From Alphaproteobacteria bacterium (GTDB lineage: Bacteria > Pseudomonadota > Alphaproteobacteria > Micavibrionales > CSBR16-224): 10,540 nt of DNA. Position 1 is the stretch's first letter. Every line of letters begins with the position of its first letter. The notes below the pieces were generated by a model. That model was not told where the DNA came from, searched no databases, and saw nothing but the letters and a program-made list of their open reading frames with translations. The stretch spans positions 1 through 10,540 of the forward strand of contig SKHU01000163.1 of assembly GCA_007116755.1 (NCBI GenBank), read 5' to 3'. Below are positions 1 to 6,183 of this stretch, in pieces. The translations under genes were made by a program, and so were the position numbers.

Positions 1-551
1 AACAGCGCATAGGAGGCGATGTTGAACGGCACGCCGAGGAATACGTCGGCGCTGCGCTGGTAAAGCTGGCAGGACAGTTTGCCGCCGGTCACATGAAACT
101 GGAACAGGCAGTGGCAGGGCGGCAGCGCCATTTTGTCAATCACGCCCGGATTCCATGCGGAAACAATCAGGCGGCGGCTGTCGGGGTTTGTTTTGATCTG
201 TTCGATCAATTGTGTGATCTGGTCAACAGTGTCGCCGTCCGGTGTCTGCCAAGAGCGCCATTGCGCGCCGTAAACCGGGCCGAGATCGCCGTTTTCATCC
301 GCCCATTCATCCCAGATGCGCACACCGTTCTCTTTCAGATAGGAGATATTGGTGTCGCCCTTCAGAAACCACAAAAGCTCGTGAATGATCGAGCGCAGAT
401 GCATTTTTTTGGTCGTGACAAGCGGAAAACCTTCCGAGAGGTCATAACGTGCCTGATAACCGAATGTGCTGATCGTATCGATGCCGGTGCGGTTCGGTGT
501 GCGGGTGCCGTTTTCCAGTACATGGCGCATCAGTTCAAGATATTGTCTCAT
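1..551 (-). CDS. thyA: Thymidylate synthase, 3' end cut by window edge
   Basis: ThyA makes dTMP from dUMP using 5,10-methylenetetrahydrofolate as methyl donor and reductant, in the cytoplasm. The first 183 residues are present, out of about 264 in the family, and they align without gaps to E. coli ThyA as I remember it. Visible landmarks are Arg21 in NRTG, the LRSIIHELLWFL helix, DEWADENGDLGPVYG, the phosphate-binding pair Arg126-Arg127 in DSRR, the catalytic Cys146 in PPCH, Asp169 in RSAD and Asn177 in PFNIASY. The C-terminal part with the conserved His/Tyr pair lies beyond base 1. The start at 551 is fixed by a strong GGGAGGA ribosome site (559-565), 7 bases upstream. The gene follows the cytochrome c gene on the same strand after a 107-base gap that holds a possible promoter of its own. 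Identity is certain; only the truncation is a limit. Confidence 0.97.
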   Translation of the reverse strand, partial: MRQYLELMRHVLENGTRTPNRTGIDTISTFGYQARYDLSEGFPLVTTKKMHLRSIIHELLWFLKGDTNISYLKENGVRIWDEWADENGDLGPVYGAQWRSWQTPDGDTVDQITQLIEQIKTNPDSRRLIVSAWNPGVIDKMALPPCHCLFQFHVTGGKLSCQLYQRSADVFLGVPFNIASYAL

Positions 552-558
552 ATGGTTT

Positions 559-565
559 TCCTCCC
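559..565 (-). promoter_or_regulatory. Ribosome binding site of thyA
   Basis: Read on the minus strand this is GGGAGGA, 7 bases before the ATG at 551. It fixes the thyA start. Confidence 0.75.
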
Positions 566-611
566 GTTTTTGCTTCGCTTATCCGGCGCGCGAATCTGCA
601 GGCCTGCATTC

Positions 612-617
612 ATTATA
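612..617 (-). promoter_or_regulatory. Possible -10 element for thyA
   Basis: The minus strand reads TATAAT, a perfect consensus -10, placing a transcript start near 605 and leaving a leader of about 54 bases before thyA. No good -35 hexamer lies 16-18 bases upstream, so this may be a weak or activator-dependent promoter, or chance. Confidence 0.3.
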
Positions 618-658
618 GCGAAAGCGGCAATGCGGCTCTATACGGCGGGAGAATTTAT

Positions 659-1174
659 TTACTGCATCGTTTTCATATAGGCGATGAGGGCGGCGCGGTC
701 TTCGGGACTGCGGATACCGCGGTAATTCATCCTGTTGCCGGGTATGGCGCGGCGCGGATTCCACAGATATTCATTGAGTTTTTCCACTGTCCATGTGCCG
801 CCTTCTTCTTGCAGCGCGGAAGAATAGGTGAATCCGTCAATCGAGGCCAGTGGTTTGCCGACAACACCCCAGAGCGGCGGTCCCTGCGGACGTATCTCGC
901 GGCTCTGATCGAAGCTGTGACAGGCCAGACAGGAGCGGGAAACACGGCGGCCGCGGTCAATATCGGCTTCTGCCATCAGATGCTCGATCGGCTCCGGCCC
1001 TGTATCGGCGGCAGCAACAGCGGGGCCTGTTCCGTCATCAGGAACATCAATATGATAGGCCGGCTCGTCCAGACTGCGCGGCGGCATCACCAGATCCGCC
1101 ATAAAACCGCCGAGCATAGCAATAATCCCGGCCACCAGAACCGCGGCAAAAATCTTGTTGGTTTCCATCGTCAT
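659..1174 (-). CDS. Membrane-anchored c-type cytochrome (CycM/c552-like)
   Basis: This 171-residue protein carries a single covalent haem and should move electrons on the periplasmic face of the inner membrane, most likely between the bc1 complex and a terminal oxidase, as CycM-type cytochromes do. Residues 8-29 form one hydrophobic segment with no clear cleavage site, best read as an uncleaved anchor. An Ala/Pro/Asp-rich linker (about 33-66) follows, then the class I cytochrome c fold. The haem site is CLACH (Cys82, Cys85, His86), and the likely sixth ligand is Met149 in PGNRMNYRG. The SxEDRAALIAYMKT end is the usual C-terminal helix. Two in-frame ATGs (1174 and 1168) are possible; AAGAG lies 7 bases before the first, which I chose. 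It sits between gpt and thyA on one strand, 64 bases after gpt with no visible terminator, so co-transcription with gpt is plausible. The family is sure; the exact partner oxidase is not. Confidence 0.9.
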   Translation of the reverse strand: MTMETNKIFAAVLVAGIIAMLGGFMADLVMPPRSLDEPAYHIDVPDDGTGPAVAAADTGPEPIEHLMAEADIDRGRRVSRSCLACHSFDQSREIRPQGPPLWGVVGKPLASIDGFTYSSALQEEGGTWTVEKLNEYLWNPRRAIPGNRMNYRGIRSPEDRAALIAYMKTMQ

Positions 1175-1238
1175 GTTTTTGCTCTTATTTTTTTATTGTT
1201 CTTTTGAAGTGTTTTTTTATTCTTTATCTGCAATCATT

Positions 1239-1724
1239 CTAGACGGCTTTTTTTTTGTTGGCGAGGGGTTGTGCGAATTTTAATTCAACATCCCACGGAA
1301 AATGAATCCACGTATCCTGACTGACTTCCATTATAAAGCTGTCCACGGTCGGCAGGCCTTGCGGCTTGGCGTAAACAACGGCGATATGTGCCTTCGGCAT
1401 CAATTCGCGCGCGATGATTGCGGTTTTTCCGGTATCGGCAAGATCGTCGATGATCAGCCAGCCTTCGCCGTCTCCGGCGATTTCCGCCTGTTTGAGGATA
1501 TTGGCTTCGCCCTGATCCTTGTGGTCGTAGCTGGCCACGCACAGCGTATCAATCAGCCGGACTTCAAGCTCACGTGCGACAATCGCAGCCGGAACAAGGC
1601 CGCCGCGTGTGATGGCGATGATCCCTTTCCATTCGGTTTGCAGCTCCAGCAGCCGCCAGGCCAGTACTTTGGAATGACGGTGAAATTCTTCCCACGAAAT
1701 CGGCAGATCTTTGGCTTCGGACAT
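1239..1724 (-). CDS. gpt: Xanthine-guanine phosphoribosyltransferase
   Basis: Gpt salvages guanine, xanthine and, less well, hypoxanthine by transferring phosphoribose from PRPP, giving GMP, XMP or IMP. It acts in the cytoplasm at the inner membrane face. The 161 residues match the E. coli enzyme (152 aa) nearly end to end. They include the substrate-loop RGGLVP (40-45), SYDH (65-68), the PRPP signature WLIIDDLADTG (89-99) with Asp93-Asp94, PKAH (110-113), and QDTWIHFPWD (136-145), which corresponds to the base-binding Trp region. A short lysine-rich tail (KKKAV) is extra. The start at 1724 is preceded by AAAGGGG about 9 bases away, and a good sigma70-type promoter lies at 1778-1806, so the gene likely begins its own transcript and may carry the cytochrome c gene with it. 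Identification is firm. Confidence 0.95.
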   Translation of the reverse strand: MSEAKDLPISWEEFHRHSKVLAWRLLELQTEWKGIIAITRGGLVPAAIVARELEVRLIDTLCVASYDHKDQGEANILKQAEIAGDGEGWLIIDDLADTGKTAIIARELMPKAHIAVVYAKPQGLPTVDSFIMEVSQDTWIHFPWDVELKFAQPLANKKKAV

Positions 1725-1777
1725 CAGCGCGCACCCCTTTCAAAAACGGCAAGGCCTGTTGCATCATTTTCAACAAA

Positions 1778-1806
1778 TCTATAGCCGAGTTTTCCCTGCC
1801 TGACAA
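1778..1806 (-). promoter_or_regulatory. Sigma70-type promoter for gpt
   Basis: On the minus strand TTGTCA (1801-1806) is followed after exactly 17 bases by TATAGA (1778-1783). The -35 matches consensus at 5 of 6 positions and the -10 at 4 of 6. The predicted start near 1771 gives a leader of roughly 47 bases before gpt. It lies in the 112-base gap between the barrel-protein gene and gpt, where a promoter is expected. Alphaproteobacterial promoters often deviate from the E. coli consensus, so this is a good candidate and not proof. Confidence 0.5.
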
Positions 1807-1836
1807 GACGAGAGCGGCAAAATATTTACAACCTGC

Positions 1837-2574
1837 TCACCAGTTGCGGCCGATGGAAAAACGGAGACTGTGATCCGGTGCGGCGCGGGACAGCGATGTG
1901 CGGGTGCCGAGATCAAAGAAATACCCGTCGCCGAATCCGTTTTTTATCAAAACACCGGCGGTATGTTCCTGATCCGACCAGTTGCTGCTGCGGTTCAGCT
2001 TGCCGAAATTGTTGAAGCTTTCCAAACCTATGCGCATACCGCCTGTGCCGATTCCGTGTGTAATCTGGCTGCGGAATTCAAAAGCGATGCCGTGCCTTTG
2101 TTCCTGTCCGATCTCGCGGGTGAAAATCTGGTTCAGGCGGATTTCCCATGTTCCGGGGCGGAATCGCTCATCAAGGCGAAAGGACAGCCGGTCAGGCTTT
2201 TTATTGCCATCTCTCAAATTAAGGGCGATGCGGGCGGACAGGTCAAATCCGTGATCGGCGTTTTTCAAAAGATGAAAGCGATTGTCAAATCCGACAGCCT
2301 CGGCTTCAAGATTTCCGCCTTTGCGGCGATCCATGGAAACAGTGATCCGCCCCGCATAAAAATCCGTAAAACCGTAATCATAATGCAGACGTGTGCGCAG
2401 GCGGCCTTCATTGTTTTTGCCGATTCTGTATTCGGCAGTATGGCGGTGTTTGTGTACAACAGCGCCACCGACGGTGGATGTGGAGGCGGCCGCATGTTGC
2501 AGGGAAACGGGCAGAATGTTGAAAAATACAAACAGCGCAATGCTGTACCGTATATATGTTCTTTTGGCGATCAT
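1837..2574 (-). CDS. Secreted protein of unknown function, probable outer-membrane beta-barrel
   Basis: I do not recognise this 245-residue protein. It opens with a clear Sec signal peptide: basic MIAKRTYIR, hydrophobic core about 11-25, and an Ala-rich cleavage site near residues 28-30 (HAAA). The mature part is built from alternating polar/apolar stretches separated by short Gly/Asp/Asn turns, for example around 59-68, 71-81, 109-120, 129-137, 142-151, 160-171, 177-187, 205-212, 217-226 and 236-245. It ends in FSIGRNW with a terminal aromatic residue. That is the pattern of an outer-membrane beta-barrel recognised by the BAM machinery, perhaps of 10-12 strands. No Cys, no lipobox and no catalytic motif are evident. 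An upstream in-frame ATG (2637) would add 21 residues, but the ATG at 2574 has AGGG 5 bases upstream and gives a normal signal peptide. It is divergent from the Rieske oxygenase gene; a transport or sensing link to that enzyme is only a guess. Confidence 0.7.
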   Translation of the reverse strand: MIAKRTYIRYSIALFVFFNILPVSLQHAAASTSTVGGAVVHKHRHTAEYRIGKNNEGRLRTRLHYDYGFTDFYAGRITVSMDRRKGGNLEAEAVGFDNRFHLLKNADHGFDLSARIALNLRDGNKKPDRLSFRLDERFRPGTWEIRLNQIFTREIGQEQRHGIAFEFRSQITHGIGTGGMRIGLESFNNFGKLNRSSNWSDQEHTAGVLIKNGFGDGYFFDLGTRTSLSRAAPDHSLRFSIGRNW

Positions 2575-2600
2575 CAGAACCCTGCATCTGAAAGGAATGA

Positions 2601-2629
2601 TTGCTGCATCATAAAGCCTGTTATAGAAT
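2601..2629 (+). promoter_or_regulatory. Possible promoter for the Rieske oxygenase gene
   Basis: TTGCTG (2601-2606) is followed after 17 bases by TAGAAT (2624-2629). The -10 matches consensus at 5 of 6 positions and the -35 at 3 of 6. A start near 2636 would leave about 33 bases before the ATG at 2669. It overlaps the divergent candidate promoter on the other strand. Confidence 0.4.
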
Positions 2630-2637
2630 TTGTGCAA
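2608..2637 (-). promoter_or_regulatory. Possible promoter for the barrel-protein gene
   Basis: The minus strand reads TTGCAC (2632-2637), 18 bases, then TATGAT (2608-2613). The -10 matches consensus at 5 of 6 positions; the -35 is weak at 3 of 6. The start would fall near 2601, about 27 bases before the ATG at 2574. It interleaves with the plus-strand candidate at 2601-2629. Confidence 0.35.
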
Positions 2638-2654
2638 GACAGGTTTTTTAAATC

Positions 2655-2660
2655 AGGGAG
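2655..2660 (+). promoter_or_regulatory. Ribosome binding site setting the Rieske oxygenase start
   Basis: AGGGAG sits 8 bases before the ATG at 2669. This favours 2669 over the in-frame ATG at 2630, which would lie inside or before the promoter, and over the ATG at 2675. Confidence 0.7.
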
Positions 2661-2668
2661 ATTTTCCG

Positions 2669-3733
2669 ATGCCGATGGGATCAGAACAAAAAGACCGGAT
2701 TTTTGCAAAAGAAAATGCACGTACGATTCCCGCTGAATGGTATCACGATACCGGCATATACCGCCGTGAATGCGAAAACCTGTTCCATCACGACTGGATG
2801 CTGTTTTGTCACGAGGCGCTGCTAAGCACACCGGGGGAATATGTCGCCTATACGCTTGCCGGACGGCCGGTGATGGTGCTGCGCGGCAAAGACGGGGAGT
2901 TGAAGGGGTTTCACAATCTCTGCCGTCACCGCGCTTCAATGGTGCTGAAAGAAGGGCAAGGCAAAACCGGCGTGTTGCGTTGCATGTATCACGGCTGGGT
3001 CTATGACAGTGACGGAAAACTCTGCAAGGCGCCCGGTTTCGGCGGCGACGAGGCGGCGCTGTGCGAACGCACATCCTTGTTTCCGGTGCATGTCCGCAGC
3101 TTTGCCGGGCTGGTCTTTATCTCGATGGCCGAAAACCCGCCGGTTTTTGAAAAAACTCTCGGCGCATTGCCGCAGGCGCTGGAGCAGGAGGATTTGTCGG
3201 CGTTCAAATTTCACAGCATGGCATCGCACCGCCTGAAATGTAACTGGAAGACCTATATCGAGAATTATATGGAAGGCTATCACATCCCCGTCCTGCATCC
3301 CGAATTGAACCGCGATATTGATTTTGAAAGTTACAAGGTCGTCACGGAAAACCGGATCGCGCGGCATGAGACCGGTCTGCGTGCCGATCGTGCCGAAGAT
3401 GCGGCCAATACCGGATTATGGGTCTGGCTGTGGCCGCATGTTGCGCTGAATATCTATAAAGACGGGATGAATCTGGAGATTGTCAATCCCGTCGGGCCGG
3501 AAGAAACCGAACTGCGCTATTGCTATCTGTTCCGTGATGTGTCGCCGGAGAAAGAGGAGGAAAACCGCAAGGTAATTGATCTCAGTTTTACCGTGACACA
3601 GCAGGATATTGAAATTTGTGAAATTGTACAAAAAAACCTGTCTGCGGGTGTTTACGATACGGGTGAATTGTCACCGCGCCATGAAAACGGCGTTGTTCAT
3701 TTCCATGACATGGTGCGTGCGGTTCATGCGTAG
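2669..3733 (+). CDS. Rieske non-haem iron oxygenase, alpha subunit (CntA/GbcA-like type)
   Basis: This 354-residue protein is the catalytic subunit of a ring-hydroxylating-type oxygenase, which uses O2 and electrons from a separate reductase to hydroxylate or demethylate its substrate. The N-terminal half holds the Rieske [2Fe-2S] site CxH-X17-CxxH: Cys85, His87, Cys105, His108. The C-terminal half holds the mononuclear iron site: His205 and His210 in GYHIPVLHP, with Asp313 in QQDIEICE as the probable third ligand. The residue three before His205, which passes electrons between neighbouring subunits, is Glu202 and not the usual Asp. As I recall, Glu there is a feature of carnitine oxygenase CntA and relatives acting on quaternary amines (GbcA, choline monooxygenase, stachydrine demethylase). 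The GELSPRHENGVVHF end also looks like that branch. No reductase or amine-catabolism gene is nearby, so the substrate is unproven. Family confidence is high, substrate class low. Confidence 0.88.
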   Translation: MPMGSEQKDRIFAKENARTIPAEWYHDTGIYRRECENLFHHDWMLFCHEALLSTPGEYVAYTLAGRPVMVLRGKDGELKGFHNLCRHRASMVLKEGQGKTGVLRCMYHGWVYDSDGKLCKAPGFGGDEAALCERTSLFPVHVRSFAGLVFISMAENPPVFEKTLGALPQALEQEDLSAFKFHSMASHRLKCNWKTYIENYMEGYHIPVLHPELNRDIDFESYKVVTENRIARHETGLRADRAEDAANTGLWVWLWPHVALNIYKDGMNLEIVNPVGPEETELRYCYLFRDVSPEKEEENRKVIDLSFTVTQQDIEICEIVQKNLSAGVYDTGELSPRHENGVVHFHDMVRAVHA

Positions 3734-3744
3734 AATTTTTTTCT

Positions 3745-3773
3745 GTGAAACGCCCCCTGTTTTCATGTAGAAT
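3745..3773 (+). promoter_or_regulatory. Weak candidate promoter before the deacetylase gene
   Basis: GTGAAA (3745-3750), 17 bases, TAGAAT (3768-3773) is the best promoter-like pair in the 137-base gap after the Rieske gene. The -35 matches consensus at 4 of 6 positions and the -10 at 5 of 6. The implied leader of about 90 bases is long, which lowers my confidence. Confidence 0.25.
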
Positions 3774-3779
3774 GGAAAA

Positions 3780-3794
3780 GCGGCTCTCTGCCGC
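3780..3794. repeat. Short inverted repeat between the Rieske and deacetylase genes
   Basis: GCGGC, a 5-base loop, then GCCGC form a small G/C hairpin. On the plus strand no T-run follows, so it is not a standard terminator for the Rieske gene. Read on the minus strand it is followed by TTTT, but no minus-strand gene ends here. It may be part of the leader of the next transcript, or chance. Confidence 0.3.
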
Positions 3795-3870
3795 GTTCAC
3801 GATATAAAAAAAACACCGAAGCAAATCTTTTATCCGCAGCGTCTCGCGGGTATTCTGGGACATTAAAATT

Positions 3871-4956
3871 ATGATATCAAAACAGACATGCCTGTTGACG
3901 GGGCTGTTGCTCTGCTTTTTTACAGTTTTCCAAATGCATCACAATTATGCGGCGGCGGTGATTTCCGCCGATGACATTATCTGGACATCTCCCGCGGTTT
4001 TGCCGGAGGCGGCACCGTTTTTTGCGGAAGCCGTGCTGAACGCGGCAACAGCGTCGGAGGCGGAGAGGGCGGCAGAAGCTGCTGCCGCATTGCCGATCGA
4101 ACCTGCACCGCGTCCCGCTCCCGTTTTGCCGCCGGAGGTGGATTTGCCGCCATGGCTGAAAAACGCCGTGCCGGTCAAAAAACGGGATGGGCGCTATGAC
4201 ATTGCTGCAAAAGCTGTGCTGTTCGAGACGGAAACACCTCCTGTTATTGCCATTGTTATTGACGATATGGGGCTCAGCCGTCGTTTGTCGGAAGAGGTTG
4301 CACGACTGTCTGCGCCGCTGACGCTTTCCTATCTGCCTTATGCGCAGGATTTACCCGAACAGACGGCAGCGGCGCGTAAGCGCGGCCATGAATTGATGGT
4401 GCATGTGCCGATGCAGCCGGAAAATCCGTATATCGATCCCGGGTCGGATGCGCTGACGGTCGAACAAAATCCGGAGGAATTGCTGGCGGCTTTGCGGCAT
4501 AATCTGGCGCAGTTTGACGGCTATGTCGGTATCAACAATCATATGGGCAGCCGCCTGTCCCGCGATGCGGCGGCAATGGAGATTGTCATGCGGGAATTGC
4601 AAAGCCGCGGCTTGATGTATCTGGATTCACGCACCACGCCGGACTCGCTCGGCGAGGAAAAGGCGCTGAAATTCGATGTGCCGGTTTCGGGACGTGACGT
4701 GTTTCTGGATCACGAGGAAACGCCGGAATTCGTTGCGCTCAGCCTGGCAAGGCTGGAACGCCATGCGCTCAAATACGGCGATGCGATTGCGATCGGTCAT
4801 CCGAAAACTGTGACGATTGAAGCCTTGCGGCGGTGGATTCCGCAGGCGGAAGCGCGCGGTTTTCAGATCGTGCCGGTGACGGAAGTTGTGAAACGCCGTA
4901 TGTTCAAGCAGGATCACCCTGCCGATGTCGAGATGGCGGAGACGGGGATACGCTGA
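3871..4956 (+). CDS. Divergent polysaccharide deacetylase (YibQ/DUF610 family)
   Basis: This 361-residue exported protein belongs to the divergent polysaccharide deacetylase family (Pfam DUF610, E. coli YibQ), whose substrate is not settled; a role in envelope glycans is usually presumed. Residues 1-29 form a signal peptide or anchor with an Ala-rich end (NYAAA). An Ala/Pro/Glu-rich low-complexity linker spans about 42-94. The NodB-like catalytic domain starts near 124 with IAIVIDDMG (126-134), where the Asp pair is the expected metal/base site. HVPMQP (178-183), GINNHMGSR (220-228), LDSRTT (251-256) and AIGHP (307-311) follow. These are the family's conserved blocks, so the enzyme looks intact. 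The start ATG has only a weak GGGA about 10 bases upstream. A short tail (344-361) extends past the domain. It follows the Rieske gene by 137 bases and ends 2 bases from the convergent thiolase stop. In related genomes such genes often neighbour peptidoglycan amidase or CtpA genes, which are not seen here. Confidence 0.88.
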   Translation: MISKQTCLLTGLLLCFFTVFQMHHNYAAAVISADDIIWTSPAVLPEAAPFFAEAVLNAATASEAERAAEAAAALPIEPAPRPAPVLPPEVDLPPWLKNAVPVKKRDGRYDIAAKAVLFETETPPVIAIVIDDMGLSRRLSEEVARLSAPLTLSYLPYAQDLPEQTAAARKRGHELMVHVPMQPENPYIDPGSDALTVEQNPEELLAALRHNLAQFDGYVGINNHMGSRLSRDAAAMEIVMRELQSRGLMYLDSRTTPDSLGEEKALKFDVPVSGRDVFLDHEETPEFVALSLARLERHALKYGDAIAIGHPKTVTIEALRRWIPQAEARGFQIVPVTEVVKRRMFKQDHPADVEMAETGIR

Positions 4957-4958
4957 TT

Positions 4959-6101
4959 TTAGGCCGCTTCAAGGATGGTGGTGATGCCCTGACCGCCGCC
5001 GATGCACATGCTGGAGAGTGCTAGCGATTTGCCTTCACGCTTGAGAAGCTGTGCGGCTTTTCCTGTGATGCGTGCACCTGACGCGCCCAGCGGGTGGCCG
5101 ATGGCGACCGCGCCGCCGTCAAGATTGACTTTTGCCTCGTCGATCTTCAATTCCTGCACAACGGTCATCGCCTGTACGGCAAAGGCTTCGTTCAATTCGA
5201 AAATATCAATGTCATTAATTGTCAGCCCTGCACGTTCCAGCGCCTTATGCGTCGCAGGAACAGGGCCGTAACCCATAACTTCCGCGCGGCAGCCGGCCAC
5301 GGCCATCGAACGAATTTTCGCCATGATTTCAAGGTTATTGGCCTTGGCATATTCTTCCGTCGTCACCAGCACCGCCGATGCGCCGTCGGTCAGCGGCGAG
5401 GATGTTGCGGCGGTGACGCTGCCGTCTTTCAGGAAGGCGGGTTTCATGTCGGCAATGGCTTCCGGTGTCGTGTTGCCACGGATGCAGCCGTCACGATCCA
5501 CGGTTTCGCCGTTTTTGGTGACAAGAGGCGTGATTTCCGCATCCAGCTTTCCGGCCGCCTGTGCGGCTGCAGCTTTGCGGTGGGAATTGACGGTGTACTC
5601 TTCCTGCGCTTTGCGGTCGATTTTGAATTCCTTGACGAGGTTTTCCGCAGATTCTCCCATGGAGATATAGGCTTGCGGGTATTTTGCGGCCAGTGCCGGA
5701 TTGGGCATCGGGTTGAAGCCGCCCATTGGAATGCGCGTCATGGATTCCGTTCCCGCGCAGATAAATGCGTCCCCTGCACCAGCAAGAATAGCACCGGCGG
5801 CGCTGTGGATCGCCTGCATGGAGGAACCGCAAAAACGGTTAACGGTAACGCCGGCGACGGAAAGCGGCAGATCGGCCAGATTGACGACCAGACGCGCAAC
5901 GTTGTAGCCCTGTTCGCCTTCGGGAAAGGCGCAGCCGAGAATCAAATCTTCAATATCGTCGGGGTTGACCCCCGTTTCCTCAACCAGTGCCTTGACGGCA
6001 GAGGCGGCGAGATCGTCGGGGCGGACGCGCGTCAGCGCACCTTTATGCGCAAAATGAAACGGTGTGCGTTTAAAACCAGCGATAACAATATTTTTTTCCA
6101 T
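4959..6101 (-). CDS. Acetyl-CoA acyltransferase (FadA-like thiolase)
   Basis: This 380-residue thiolase should cleave 3-ketoacyl-CoA with CoA in beta-oxidation; acetoacetyl-CoA formation in the reverse direction cannot be excluded. The catalytic set is complete: nucleophile Cys91 in VNRFCGSSMQA, NEAF (304-307), His336 in AIGHPLGASGAR, and Cys366 in MCIGGGQG. Details favour the degradative FadA type over PhaA-type biosynthetic thiolases: NRFCGSSMQAIH near the nucleophile and RSMAVAGCRAEVMGYGPVPA (264-283) closely resemble E. coli FadA. The reading frame stays open to 6227, but that would run through the prmA start. I chose the ATG at 6101, which has GAGG 6 bases upstream and gives the usual MEKNIVIAG opening. 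No fadB (hydratase/dehydrogenase) is adjacent, unlike the enterobacterial fadBA operon. The gene is divergent from prmA and convergent with the deacetylase gene. Confidence 0.9.
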   Translation of the reverse strand: MEKNIVIAGFKRTPFHFAHKGALTRVRPDDLAASAVKALVEETGVNPDDIEDLILGCAFPEGEQGYNVARLVVNLADLPLSVAGVTVNRFCGSSMQAIHSAAGAILAGAGDAFICAGTESMTRIPMGGFNPMPNPALAAKYPQAYISMGESAENLVKEFKIDRKAQEEYTVNSHRKAAAAQAAGKLDAEITPLVTKNGETVDRDGCIRGNTTPEAIADMKPAFLKDGSVTAATSSPLTDGASAVLVTTEEYAKANNLEIMAKIRSMAVAGCRAEVMGYGPVPATHKALERAGLTINDIDIFELNEAFAVQAMTVVQELKIDEAKVNLDGGAVAIGHPLGASGARITGKAAQLLKREGKSLALSSMCIGGGQGITTILEAA

Positions 6102-6107
6102 TTTCGG

Positions 6108-6111
6108 CCTC
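6108..6111 (-). promoter_or_regulatory. Ribosome binding site setting the thiolase start
   Basis: GAGG on the minus strand lies 6 bases before the ATG at 6101. It supports this start over the far-upstream ATG at 6227, which would overlap prmA. Confidence 0.6.
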
Positions 6112-6153
6112 TTTCCTTTATCAATACCAAGGAGAATGTCACAATTGATCTTC

Positions 6154-6183
6154 ATTATCCTATAGGAAAGAATCATGGGTGAA
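6154..6183 (-). promoter_or_regulatory. Weak candidate promoter for the thiolase gene
   Basis: The minus strand reads TTCACC (6178-6183), 18 bases, then GATAAT (6154-6159). The -10 matches consensus at 5 of 6 positions and the -35 at 4 of 6. The predicted start near 6147 gives a leader of about 46 bases. The element overlaps the prmA ribosome site and start codon, so transcription from it and translation of prmA would share DNA. Confidence 0.25.

Noticed and set aside
93..680. Long plus-strand open frame over thyA
   Set aside because: It is antisense to thymidylate synthase, whose frame matches the known protein residue for residue, and it resembles no family.
497..1207. Plus-strand open frame of 236 codons over the cytochrome c gene
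   Set aside because: The minus strand encodes an intact cytochrome c with CxxCH and a ribosome site; the plus frame is its shadow.
1870..2736. Plus-strand open frame of 288 codons, longer than the opposing gene
   Set aside because: The minus-strand frame has a signal peptide, strand periodicity and a ribosome site. The plus frame has none, and it runs through the promoter and start of the Rieske gene.
6135..6164. Nine-codon mini-frame (MSQLIFIIL) just before prmA, possible leader peptide
   Set aside because: AAGGAG lies only one base from its ATG, too close for normal initiation, and there is no attenuator-like hairpin. Chance is the better explanation.
5094..6182. Plus-strand open frame of 362 codons opposite the thiolase
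   Set aside because: The thiolase on the minus strand has every catalytic motif; the plus frame is unlike any family and is His/Arg/Phe-rich, as expected of an antisense shadow.
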